DNA of 64,000 nt from Amorphophallus konjac (lineage: Eukaryota > Streptophyta > Magnoliopsida > Alismatales > Araceae). Shown here one piece after another: positions 43,744-53,949 of this stretch (its first letter is position 1; every line of letters begins with the position of its first letter). Position numbers and translations under genes: made by a program. The DNA lies in assembly GCA_022559845.1 (NCBI GenBank), contig CM040121.1:511232566-511296565 (forward strand), written 5' to 3'. Under the pieces are notes generated by a model that was not told the origin of the DNA, ran no database searches, and saw only the letters and a program-made list of their open reading frames with translations.

Positions 43744-45222
43744 TTAGCCCGACCCGTACATAGGTGACGGCGGACCAGGACACCCGAATGTGTGCCATGC
43801 ATGCATGTTATGTAACCGGAGATGGGTGGTATGGGGAACACCTAAACATCCAAGTATGACCCAGTCATGCATGGACGGCCCTTTAGATTTAGGAGACTTG
43901 AGTGGGCTAGGAAAGCCGGGTGTGGAAGAGCCGGGTGTAGGTGTATCGTGGACGGGCTTGGTGGGTATGGAGGACCCGACCCGTAGGAAAGGGGTATGAA
44001 GGTGGACTTTCCCGAAGAAGTAAAGGGAATATGAAGGGTCTAGGGATCCACTAGGGAAGGGGTCAAAGGGATCAAAGAAGGTATGACCCCTTATGGTGGG
44101 TTCCAACATGACATGGTCCCAATCGTGAAATTCTTGAAGGTGCGGGTGGTCACCTTCCTCCGTCATGGTAGATGAGACCGTGTATAGGAAATATGACTCC
44201 TCCCTCGGAAGCAAAGTCATGAAGTCGGGCTCATCCGGTAACGGGAGAAGTAGAAGAACCTCCGTGGTGACACAACCCATGGTGCACTCGGAGGTAATGG
44301 ACCCAAAGGCCGGATGGGTGAAGGTACGACTCGTGGTTTGGTCGAAACCTCGGGCCAACATATGTGTCAACTGCCATTGCCAACATAAACCAAGGATAAG
44401 GTCACCCAATGTGTCAACATGGTGACGAGATCGGAACGTAGTATGGTAGGAGTTGGCGGGCACTAAAGGTAGGGTAGGGTCCATAGACGGGTAAGGGAGT
44501 GGGACCAAGCCATCCTTGAGCCAACTAAGAAGCGGCTCGGCTATGTATAATGTACCCGTTAGAAATACGGGTTGCTCGGGATGAGGTGGCTCCAAGCGCG
44601 AATCCGAAGGTGGAGTGGGCCGCTGAGGCTGGGTGGCTGGACATACGGGGTCCCTAAGGGTGATCTTACCGAGTAGGTAAGGTGGGCATAAGGTGCAAGT
44701 CCTCTTGTCCCAGTCAAGATTGGCCCTTCTCTCTCCTAACCACTTTTGCCCTAAACTGATGCATGAACCAGCAAGTGTGCCGATCCTGCACCATGCACCA
44801 TCGGTGTAGAGAACAGATCTGATCCTCTTATAGAACTCAACAAAAGTAAAATCACCATCGTGGACAATCTCGCCTGTCTTGGAGAGAGACTCCACGATGT
44901 CAAGAGAAACCCAATTACCCGATTCCCTATCGGTGAAATGGAGTTCCGTTGTGGACCCATTGGGTAGAGCGACTTTCATAGTGAGAGGGGTAAAACCAAG
45001 GGCTCGGTCCATGAGGACATTGACTTTGGCCACAAAGGTTGACCACTCGGACGTATGGTCTTGGGGAACGGCCATGGGTAGCGGACATGGACATGCATAC
45101 ACACGGTGACAAGACACTAGACCGACTATGCAAGTTTGGAATGCATGCACACTAAGGACCCTAGACGTAAACCAAGACTCGGTACGTGGCGGAGATAAGC
45201 GATCCGAAGACCACTCGCGCAA
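43744..45222 (-). CDS. Orphan ORF of element N, unknown family (492 or 443 aa)
   Basis: An uninterrupted frame of 492 codons fills most of the N interior. An internal ATG at 45075, in strong context (ACCCATGGCC), gives 443 residues and is my preferred start (MAVPQDHTSEWSTFVAKVNV). The N half is mixed alpha/beta-like (TMKVALPNGSTTELHFTDRE, SLDIVESLSKTGEIVHDGDF, FVEFYKRIRSVLYTDGAW) with CTLCPPYLL; the middle is Pro-rich; the C third is Pro/Ser/His-rich and loses order. I see no capsid, knuckle, DTG/DSG, YxDD or DDE motif. It may be a Gag-like packaging protein too diverged to recognise, or captured sequence. The frame is intact despite diverged LTRs. Confidence 0.7.
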   Translation of the reverse strand: MREWSSDRLSPPRTESWFTSRVLSVHAFQTCIVGLVSCHRVYACPCPLPMAVPQDHTSEWSTFVAKVNVLMDRALGFTPLTMKVALPNGSTTELHFTDRESGNWVSLDIVESLSKTGEIVHDGDFTFVEFYKRIRSVLYTDGAWCRIGTLAGSCISLGQKWLGERRANLDWDKRTCTLCPPYLLGKITLRDPVCPATQPQRPTPPSDSRLEPPHPEQPVFLTGTLYIAEPLLSWLKDGLVPLPYPSMDPTLPLVPANSYHTTFRSRHHVDTLGDLILGLCWQWQLTHMLARGFDQTTSRTFTHPAFGSITSECTMGCVTTEVLLLLPLPDEPDFMTLLPREESYFLYTVSSTMTEEGDHPHLQEFHDWDHVMLEPTIRGHTFFDPFDPFPSGSLDPSYSLYFFGKVHLHTPFLRVGSSIPTKPVHDTPTPGSSTPGFPSPLKSPKSKGPSMHDWVILGCLGVPHTTHLRLHNMHAWHTFGCPGPPSPMYGSG

Positions 45223-45416
45223 GTGTGTGGCCTTCCCGATAGGCGTAGCCTAGCGTTCGGACAACACCTTTTGATATACCGAGTAAAGGGATGCGATGCA
45301 AAACGACACTTTTTTTTGTTTTGAAACAATGATGACCCTAAACACGACTAGACGTAAATGACTAATGACTAGACGTAAATGACACCTTTTTTTTTGGACA
45401 CCCTAGACTCAACCTG

Positions 45417-45428
45417 GCTCTGATACCA
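45417..45428 (-). promoter_or_regulatory. Primer-binding site of element N
   Basis: On the minus strand TGGTATCAGAGC lies 3 bases inside the 5' LTR end (45432). It is the initiator-Met tRNA site common to plant Copia and many Gypsy elements. Confidence 0.95.
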
Positions 45429-45431
45429 AAT

Positions 45432-47503
45432 TGATGCGGGACGAGACACGGACACGACAAGCTCGTGACTGCCCCTTAACGAGGGAAGCGTCGGACGTGC
45501 GCGGTTGAGAAATCGGCAATGAGCTAGGGTGATCGCCTCTCTCGTGTGCCCAGATCAGGTTACGGGACGGTGTCGCACTCTCTCGCAGCAGCGGTAATGA
45601 ATAGATAAAGCGAGCTAGATATCCCTACACATACTCTCTAGCAGCGACATAAACAAGTATATATGAAAATAAGCAAATGCCGAGTGTAGGGAGCGAGAAC
45701 GATACCTCCACGCGCTCGGCGTGGGGAAGACGGACCCGGCCGAAAACTCGTACTCCCGGGAAACTTAACACACAATAATTACAGCCATGGGAACATGCCC
45801 ACTCCACGCAGGAAGGTAAAGGGCTATACAAATAGGCCCGGGAGGACCGAATTTGGGTTGACGGGCAGCTTCGTGTGTTGATTCGGCTACACGCGTGTTC
45901 ACGACCGTGGGGCCCACGTGCTGTTCGGAGGGGCCGTGTGGGACCCGGTGGTACCGCTGTAGTGGAGACACTTGGGGAAGCGCTCCCCGGGCTGGCGGCA
46001 CGCTGGTTCGCCGGCCGGAGGCCGGGCGGCTCCGTTCGGCATCGGTCGGAAAAACTGATCGGAAATCTGCCGGTTCTATATTTCAGCGCACGCTCCGGCG
46101 AGAACGGATGCTGCGATCAGCACCGGTGTCGGAATGCGACGAGATCAGAGCCGTTGGAAAGCTGCTTCGAAGTACTGCAATCTAGTGGCCTTCAGAAAAA
46201 TTCACCAGATTTGTACTTTGTGTTGGCGAATTTTATATGCTGCTGTTGTACTGTAACCAAAGACTCAGATCTGCAGAGAACTTTCCTGTTGATTGCCTTT
46301 GACCGTGAAGTAGATGTCCGAATTTGAAGATGTGTTCTTCAGAAAGGTTGTAGGAAATTGAACAAGGAAATCAGGACGATTTTGGGATCTGGAGTTGGAG
46401 GTGGTGGTTATTTTGTATGATTTTGGAAGTGGAGGGTGGTCGGATCTGGGATCTGACTAAAAACACTGTATTAGAGGAAGAACACGAATTTCTAAAAATA
46501 GATAGAAGGCTGATAAAAAATTAAGAAAATTTGTGGAGGTAGGGGGTGATGGACAGAACTCCCAGTAAAATTGGGAGGGTTTGGACAAATCAAAAAGATG
46601 GTTGGAGGGGGAGAACTCAGAGGTTCTGTCACTGTAGACAGAAACTTGGCAGATCTGGGATGACAGGTTGGACGAAAATGCAAAAATACTAAACGATGGA
46701 ATTTTGGCGTGAAAATTTAGGTGGATCTTGGGATGCAAGGGCTGAACACACCATAAACAATTCAGATCAATCCAAGCTCGTGGCTGAGACAGACAATTCG
46801 TGGAAGCTGCTGTGGTCGGACGAAGATAGAACTGCAGAGGCGGCTCGATGGCGGCACGAACGGCGGCGGCACAGACGATCACCGGAGGTTGAGAGGGGAT
46901 GATAGAAGATAGAATCACTCTAGAACTTGAGGTTGGAGGAGAGGAACCAGAGGGAGAGGGGCTGGGGCGCAAGAAGCTCCTTGGATTTCACAAAATTTTC
47001 TGATTTTTCATTGAATTTCACATGAAAATACAAACTTATATATGGTTTACATCAAATGCAATGTGGACCCTTGGATCTAGGGAAGGGGAATCAAGGGCTG
47101 GGATTAAGTGTGAATCACACATAAAAAATATAAACTAATCCTAGTGGAATGGGGTGCCCCCTTGACTATATGTAAGGTTGAATGGGTAGGTTGAATGGTA
47201 GGTGGCCTACCTTGGACAAAATGGGCCACTTGTCTACCCATGTGGCATATGACTAGTCCAACCTTCTAGATGTCCACCTAGGATGGTTGACCAGCCCCAC
47301 AAGATGACATGGACCAATGGGAAAGGGCTGAGGGCCCCCTTGCTGGTCCTACTGACAAATTACACAGAAACCCACACAATCTACGGGAGTGACGCATTGG
47401 CCGATAAAGCCGTACAATTGCGCGTATACTTTCCCATGGATATAAAATAAACTAAAGGATATAAATGTAATATGAAAAGGTACTGGCTCGGTGTCGATTC
47501 CCA

Positions 47504-47506
<3 letters not shown>
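45432..47506 (-). mobile_element. 5' LTR of element N
   Basis: 2075 bp, the partner of 41229-43307. The promoter TATA (CATATATAC on the minus strand) lies at about 45660. The end is fixed by the adjacent primer-binding site. Confidence 0.95.

Positions 47507-47555
<49 letters not shown>
47507..47555. repeat. (CT)n microsatellite at the N insertion site
   Basis: About 24 CT units directly follow the N 5' LTR. It lies in the GA-rich leader of the minus-strand Sirevirus LTR (the plus LTR has the corresponding GA-rich stretch at 2590-2815) and contains the CTCTC duplicated by N. Confidence 0.9.
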
Positions 47556-47562
<7 letters not shown>

Positions 47563-47740
47563 TTCTTTCTCCTCTGCTCTCCTTTTCTCTCACGCTGTTC
47601 TCTCCTTCTTCTCTGCAACTCTTTTTCTTCTGCCGGCTCACTCTTCTTCTATTTCTTCCTCTTCTTCTATTTCTTCCTACTTCTGCTCAAGGCTTCAGTT
47701 CTTCTACTTTGATCGCCCTTCATCTGAAGACGAAGGTTTC

Positions 47741-47750
47741 TATTTATATC
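47741..47750 (-). promoter_or_regulatory. TATA box of the minus-strand Sirevirus LTR
   Basis: GATATAAATA on the minus strand, with flanks that match those of the plus-strand LTR TATA at 2563-2570. Confidence 0.7.
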
Positions 47751-47954
47751 AGCAGCAGTAGCAGCTAGGGCGTGTGGTCTCCACAGCTCCCACCCAATCG
47801 ACTCTGCCACGTGTCAGCATCTCAGCTCCTTGGATCACGTGCCAGACACCAATGGAGTGGTGGAAGGTACGAAAGCTTATCCGCTTGTGGCTGATGTGGC
47901 AGTTGATGACTGAAGGTGGGATCCACTTAACGCGCTCAGCAACTGGAATTAGAT

Positions 47955-48355
47955 GGCGTCAACCCTCTTGCTCCAAGGAGTTGACGCAGCCTTCAGATAT
48001 CTTCTTCCTACGAAACTCAAGTCTGATGCGTTGACTCCATCAACCAGCTGCATTAACGCATCGGCAATCCAGTGATCAAGGTCTTCGGCAGATAGACGTG
48101 CTGCGTCGACGCTGCTAATCCATAGCGTTGACGCAGTGGTGTTCTATAGCTGAATGTATATCAGACTTAATTGCTGTGTGGATGCTGTCTTGCAATGGCG
48201 TTGACGCACTGCAGTATTCCAGTGAGCTATGGACTCTGCCTCATTAACTACTGCGTCGACGCTGCTGTAACATGGAGTTGACGCAGCCAGGTGAATCTCT
48301 GAAATCCTCTTCAACTGAAGCGTGGACGCATTGAACTCCCAGCGTCGACCCTGTA
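47955..48355 (-). repeat. GCGTC...GACGC hairpins in the minus-strand Sirevirus LTR
   Basis: CTGCGTCGACGCT (48101-48113) pairs over 13 positions with AGCGTTGACGCAG (48124-48136) around a 10-base loop. Other pairs are GCGTCAAC with GTTGACGC (about 47957-47985), GATGCGTT with AACGCATC (about 48025-48062) and CTGCGTCGAC with GTTGACGCAG (about 48250-48288). They sit between TATA and the motif array. Confidence 0.85.
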
Positions 48356-48359
48356 TACT

Positions 48360-49870
48360 TAGAAACAGTAAGTGAGTAAGTGTGTACACTTCATGCAATG
48401 CAATGCAGTGTATAGACTTGGAAAGCATTCAGCTCGTGTAATGTATATACTTCATGCAATGTACAGACTTGATGGCGTGGAGGCAATGCATAAACAAGCC
48501 TAACCAATGTATAGACTTTACGATGCTCATCCACTGTATAGACTTCACGATGCTCAACCATTGTATAGACGTTACTACGTGATGCAGCGTTGTACAGACT
48601 TGACCTCGAGGAATGGCTGTACAGACTTTGAGTGAAGGCATGAACAGTGAGTCAATGTGTAGACTTCACTTCAAGCAAGCTACAGCCCAATGTATAGACT
48701 TGCCACCAACGTAATGTGTAGACTTGACTGCAGCGAGCACAGGCTGTACATACTTGGTGTGAAGAACACAAGCCAAGTGCAGTGTATGGACTTTATGCAA
48801 GAAAACAAGTGTGCATTGTATAGACTTGAGTGATGAGTAGATTTTCAATGAAGAGGCTGTACAGACATGATGAAATCACGATGTGTAGACTTGCCAAATA
48901 TAGCTGGTCGATGTACAGACTAGAACAAGGCTAAGTCTATACAGACTTGAACAAACACAGTGTATAGACTTTGGCAAGGCAACGTCGGTAAAACTACCAA
49001 TGTACAGACTTTCAAAGCTGAACGTAGGTAAAGAACCCAATGTTCAGACTTGGAAGTGCAACGTAGGAACAGATGCCAATGTACAGACTTTGGCAAGCAA
49101 CGATGTACAGACTTGCACAGTTCTAGCTGAAGAATGTATAGACTTTACCTATAAGTCCATTGTACAGACTTGAACTGAAGACCAATGTATGGACTTCAAA
49201 ATAGATGCTAAGGCTGTGAACAACAAGGCATGCTGTACAGACTTACTCAATCAAACTGATGTATAGACTTTGAAGGATTTGAATGGTAGAATGTATAGAC
49301 TTTAAGAACCGAAGCTCACGTTGTACAGACTTTGTTACCCAAACGATCAATGTATGGACTTGAACTTCTGGAAACGAATGAATAGACTTTGCCACAGTCT
49401 AATGTATAGACTTCCAACGTGAGTGACACGCTGTACAGACTTTGCTCAAACAGTCCGATGTATGGACTTGGAATTCCAACAGAAGGATGTGTGGTCTTTG
49501 ATAAGAGAGTGGCTGTACAGACTTCAGGTGAAGACCAATGTATAGACTTCAATTGAGTGCATTGGCTGTACAGACTTGGAAATCTTTGAGCGATGTACAG
49601 ACTTGGAGTTAATGCATGAAGACCCAGTAATGTGTAGACTTGACAGTGAATGCATGAACAGTGATGTATAGACTTAGACGCAACATGCTATGCAATGTAC
49701 ACACTTGATGTAATGCATGCCGATGTACAGACTTCAGTTGAAGTCAACCAAAGAGTGTATATACTTTATGAATGCATATGCCAAGACCAGTGTACAAACT
49801 TGATCAAATGTCTAGACATTTGATTTTGAACGTGTGTGCTGGCAGTGTACAGACATTGATAGTCTAGGGG
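48360..49870 (-). repeat. Array of about 48 TGTATAGACTT motifs (opposite-strand copy of the U3 array)
   Basis: TGTAYAGACTT is the complement of AAGTCTRTACA. I count about 48 copies by eye, irregularly spaced, all in one direction. Spacers are largely unlike those of the plus-strand LTR, while the motif is kept. Confidence 0.85.
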
Positions 49871-50189
49871 GGTCGACCCACTTCAGTCCTGACAATGCTG
49901 ACAGAGTTTACACTTGAACAATTAATGCAGCAGATAACATGACTGAACATATAATGCAATGCTTCATGATCTGATGAACTGACTGAACAGCAAATTAACT
50001 GAACATATAAGAGACTACATTATGGTCAGAAAATGACTGAATAACATCATGATGACTCACACAGCAAGATGACTCACAGTGATTAACTCATATTAAAACC
50101 AATCATCAAAAGATTAACTCACATCAAAGCCAATCATCAAAGGATTAACTCACATCAAAGCCAATCATCAAAACCACAGGGACACAACA

Positions 50190-51470
50190 GGGGGCACTCC
50201 CTGCAAGTTACAAGTCGAATAGCAAAAAGCCCCCGCTCAATCGCTAGGTCTCTGTAGGCAAAGAGTCAGATGGACGGGAGCTACAAGCACGCGAAGAATA
50301 CAAGAGAGGCAGGAGAATGAATCTCCTTGCGAATAAACACCATCAATTACGGCAAGGTGATGCCAAGCAGGTCATAACTGAAGAGGCAGGCACGGCCAAT
50401 GTTAGGGCTAGCGGCAGAGCAATGATAAGGCTACTAAGGAAGATCACGAAGGAATACCCCCTTCAAATAAAAAGACCCAACTAGATGTAGTTGCGGCGCT
50501 GCAAAGGCTAGCACAATATGGGGGATATGCTTCGTAGCAAGACGGCCAGATGCAGCCGTAACTTCCTGAAGAAACAAGCAAGGCGGTTAAGCCGGCAACC
50601 CTATTCTTCCCGCCTGGGAGTCAAAAATGAATGATGAATGGACATCCACCAAAGAGGGAGGGGTGCCGTCACAGATTCATCAGCCCCCCAGGTCGGGTAG
50701 CTCTCAACAAAAAAAGGGCAAAAAAAGTAAAAAAAGAAAAGATAGAAATTATGAGGCAAGTATAGCCTTCTTATCCTCCTCCATGAGCAAAAGGATCCCA
50801 AGCAGCACTGCATGATGAGTGCTTAGGGAAAATAAAATGACTACGCCATCTGCAAAGCTAAGAAGATTCTATCGTTGTGACTATCAGTACAAAGGGCCTA
50901 GAGGGTGATGCTCAATGTAAACATAGGGAGACCATTTCTGCAATGGGTGTAGCCGTTTGGAAGCACCTGCCACATAAACTCATAACAAAAGAAAGATAAT
51001 TGTTGATCTGAAGTGAGCGGTCATCGGATACCCCCTGAGCAGGGAAAGGGTAATATTGAATCAACAGTCATGCCGACAATAGAGAGCTCTCATTGGCCTC
51101 AGGCCTCCTGTTTCAAATACGGGTCCATACCCCGTTAAGGGGAATGAAAAGAACAAGTCCTGTTGAAGTCGTCTATGTCCTCGACTCCTTCCTCCTTGTC
51201 AAGCCAGCAAATAAACACCTTTCGGCTTCTCGTGGCGTTTCTTAGCACCCCCGGTCCCGTCGAGATTTATGGTGCCTCGCCAGCCTCTCATCCTACGGGG
51301 ATACTCCCCATTTGTCCCATCGGGATCGACCCTCTACCCTTGATCTGGGACCTACGCTCCCAGCCAATACATTTTTATTACCCTTCAGCATTCAGCCGTA
51401 ATAATAATTCAGATGCACCAAGAGAGGCTATATTTACCCCGCTAGGCCGGGCTAATAAACCTTTTCACTT
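50190..51470 (+). other. Element T internal 3' region resumed, non-coding
   Basis: This follows the right GGGGG of the solo LTR and continues 40473. There is no recognisable pol. An open frame at 51163-51477 has no domain. The absence of RT and integrase between gag and the 3' repeats means T is non-autonomous. Confidence 0.5.
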
Positions 51471-52087
51471 GGCTTGAGGCACTCCCTTGCCGAGCTCTAA
51501 AATATTACCCTTAGTCTCACTGGAATGGGTTCATAAAAACCTCTTTCTTGGCTTGAGACAGTCCTCCCTTGTCGAGCTCTAAAAATTACCGTTAGTCCCA
51601 CTGGGCTGGGCTCATAAAACCTTCTTCACTTGGCTTGAGTTACTCCGCCTCCGTCGAGCTCTAAAAAATTGTTTCATCATCCCACCAAGTTAGGCTTAAT
51701 AATTTTTCTCTTGGCTTAAGGCACTCCGCCCTCGCCAAGCTCTAAAACTACCCCCCTAGTCTCACTAGACTGGGCCCATAAAATATTTTCCTTGGCCTGA
51801 GGCACTCCGCCCTCGTCGAGCTTTAAAATTGCCCGTCAATCCCGTCGGACTGGGCTCATAAATCATTTTTTCCTTGACCTGAGGCACTCCGCCCTCGCCA
51901 AGCTCTTAAACATTACCCCAATCCCACTGGACCAGGCTAATAAACCTTTTTCTTGGCTCGAGGCACTCCGCCCTTGCCAAGCTCTAAAAATTACTCTTGG
52001 TCCCACTGGACTGGGTTCATAAGACCTTTTTCTTAGCTTGTGACACTCTGCCCTTGCCGAGCTCTAAAACTTACCCTTAATCCCACT
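51470..52087 (+). repeat. Eight tandem repeats of about 79 bp near the T 3' end
   Basis: Each unit reads TTGGCTTGAGGCACTCCGCC, then TYGCCRAGCTCTAAAA, TTACCC, AGTCCCACTGGACTGGGC and TCATAAAACCTTTTT. Units occur near 51475, 51553, 51630, 51718, 51797, 51878, 51957 and 52040. The array is cut at 52087 by the chromovirus-like LTR. Confidence 0.9.
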
Positions 52088-52599
52088 TGTAACGCCCGAC
52101 AAATTTTAAAAGGATAAGATAGGAACAATTGTCTACATTTTAAAGACAATTATTAATCTTGCATAAATAAAGACAATATCTTCATATTAAAAGATGAAAT
52201 AAAACAAGGTCATGCGGACCTACATGGGAAGATCCGAAGTCAAATAGATATCAAAGTACCTCATTCAAATTCTAAATCTAGAAGAAATGTAAAATATCTA
52301 TTAGTGAATGAAATGAAGGTATAAATAAATATTTAATAAAAAACAAACTATATTCTTTTATCTAGTTGTGACTTAAACTAAATAAAGCATCAAGAATAAT
52401 TAAGGTAGAAAGACAACTCGGGTGTTCATCTCTAGAAGAAATCTCATATGCATTCCAAAAATATAAATATATATCTAAAGGCTATCATCAGATCGAACCT
52501 GTCTCTGATACCCATAAGGTAGTAAGAGGGATAAGAGTGTTGACAATAATGATATACGTGATCCGACTCAAAACATGGGATTAGTAATAAACCATTAAG

Positions 52600-53130
52600 A
52601 ACAACCCATCAAAGAACTAAGGGCCATCTTAAACCTCATCCAAACCTTAATGGGCTTCAACCCATATACACTTGAAAAGCTTTAACCTTAATTTTTATAT
52701 CCATAACTAAATGGGCCTCAATAGGTGAACACTAAAGGACCTTAACAGGATACGCACTACGGGTTGGAAGGATTAGTACACAATGGGCCTTGAGAAATAT
52801 ATATATATAAATAAATATATTATAGCTATAATGGGCCTTATGATATGGTTTAAGGATATATATATATAGAATAGCCCACAACCATCACAAATGGGCCTTA
52901 ACCCATTCTAATGGGCCTCGTTAGACACTAAAACCTAACTCATAAACTCACCAAAGGCTCTCAAGCCACACGCATTAAAAAGAACCTTAACATAAAAGGG
53001 GCCTTATGAATAAACCCATGAGCCAAGGGGCTTTTGACTAGATACACTAAAAGGGGGCTCACTCTATGTATGGGCCTTGCAAAGCTTGGTAGGTAGGAAG
53101 CCATATAAATGGGCTTTACGATGGGCTAGG
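52600..53130 (+). repeat. TGGGCC/TGGGCT motif cluster upstream of TATA
   Basis: About a dozen ATGGGCCT or TGGGCTT words occur in 530 bases, and most recur in the other LTR. TGGGCY is the plant 'site II' element bound by TCP factors. Confidence 0.6.
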
Positions 53131-53363
53131 TATATATACACAAATACATAAACACCCAAGGGCTATTGGAAAATCAAAAATCTTTAACCCCTTCACGTTC
53201 GAAGCTATCATGGAAAGGAGGTTAGGGTTATAATCTAATCAGGAAGGTGGTTACGGTTTGGGAAGGAGAAGGTTATGCATAGGAAACTTTAAACCTTGTA
53301 GGATTGCTACGTGGGAAGGTTAATTCCCATTAGGAATCTAGACCCTGTAGGATTTCTTTCCTC

Positions 53364-53370
53364 TATAAAT
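53364..53370 (+). promoter_or_regulatory. TATA box of the chromovirus-like LTR
   Basis: CTCTATAAATACCC, conserved at 58240-58247 in the 3' LTR. Confidence 0.8.
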
Positions 53371-53949
53371 ACCCTACCTTCACGAATGAGCGAAGGCTAC
53401 TGCTGCTCGTTTTATGTCGACGCCCTTCCTCTTGTCGTTGTTGCCGTGGGAAGAAGACTTCCTCCGTTGCTCCTGCTGCAGCTGCGGGCCATTGCTACCG
53501 TGCTTCTACCTCTTCTTTCCTTCATGTGGGCGTGAGCTGCTATTGCTATAGCTACAGTTTCTCTTCTTCTTTCCCTACAACGTATTCCTTCTGTTGCTAC
53601 ATCTTCCTTCCGTGCTGCCGACGTCGTCCATCTTTCTTCCTCGATCGTGAGCGTGAAGGAGGGCATCATCCTCCTGCTTCCCGTTCAAGCTGACTACAGT
53701 TGCCGTAGTGCAACTAAGAAGCCTCTACTTCTTCTCCTTTCTTCCTACTCCTGCCGCTGGAAGAGCAGTAGCTGCCATAGCACTGTCTGTTGCTGATGTT
53801 TCTTATTTCTCTTCGTTTCCGTTCGTCGTTCGATCAACCAAAAAGTAGGTGTTCTCAAGTTACGAAACCCAAACTATTAATCACAGTAAAAAAATCATGC
53901 ACGTAGGTCATATAGTATGAAACATGCTTTCTGTTTTCAATTTTTCATA

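Larger units (their letters stand above)
41229..47506 (-). mobile_element. Non-autonomous LTR element 'N' (6.3 kb), complete
   Basis: Two LTRs of about 2.08 kb (41229-43307 and 45432-47506) flank a 2.1-kb interior. On the minus strand they start TGATGGGAATCGACACC and end GTCTCGTCCCGCATCA. The 5-bp CTCTC at 41224-41228 and 47507-47511 is the target duplication, inside the CT-rich leader of the Sirevirus LTR. It has a primer-binding site, a purine-rich tract (GGGGAGAGT) before the 3' LTR, and a single ORF. No gag, protease, RT or integrase is recognisable. Confidence 0.95.
40479..50189 (-). mobile_element. Sirevirus solo LTR, minus strand, split by element N
   Basis: On the minus strand it starts TGTTGTGTCCCTGTGG (50189) and ends CACCCTAAAA (40479). 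It matches the LTR at 426-3609 at both ends: motif array, TATA with flanks, purine leader, and the downstream half. No internal Sirevirus sequence or polypurine tract is attached, and GGGGG flanks both sides, so it is a solo LTR in element T. Without N (41229-47506 plus one duplication) it is about 3.4 kb. Confidence 0.85.

Noticed and set aside
44820..44870. YTDGAW in the N ORF as an RNase H active site
   Set aside because: The other acidic RNase H motifs are missing at the expected distances; a single short match is not enough.
47472..47768. Ser/Leu-repeat ORF
   Set aside because: Translation of the CT microsatellite and pyrimidine-rich leader.
53412..53669. Minus-strand ORF, also seen at 58273-58632
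   Set aside because: Conserved only because the DNA is in both LTRs; the two products differ by frameshift-like ends and show no domain. An LTR shadow is the simpler reading.
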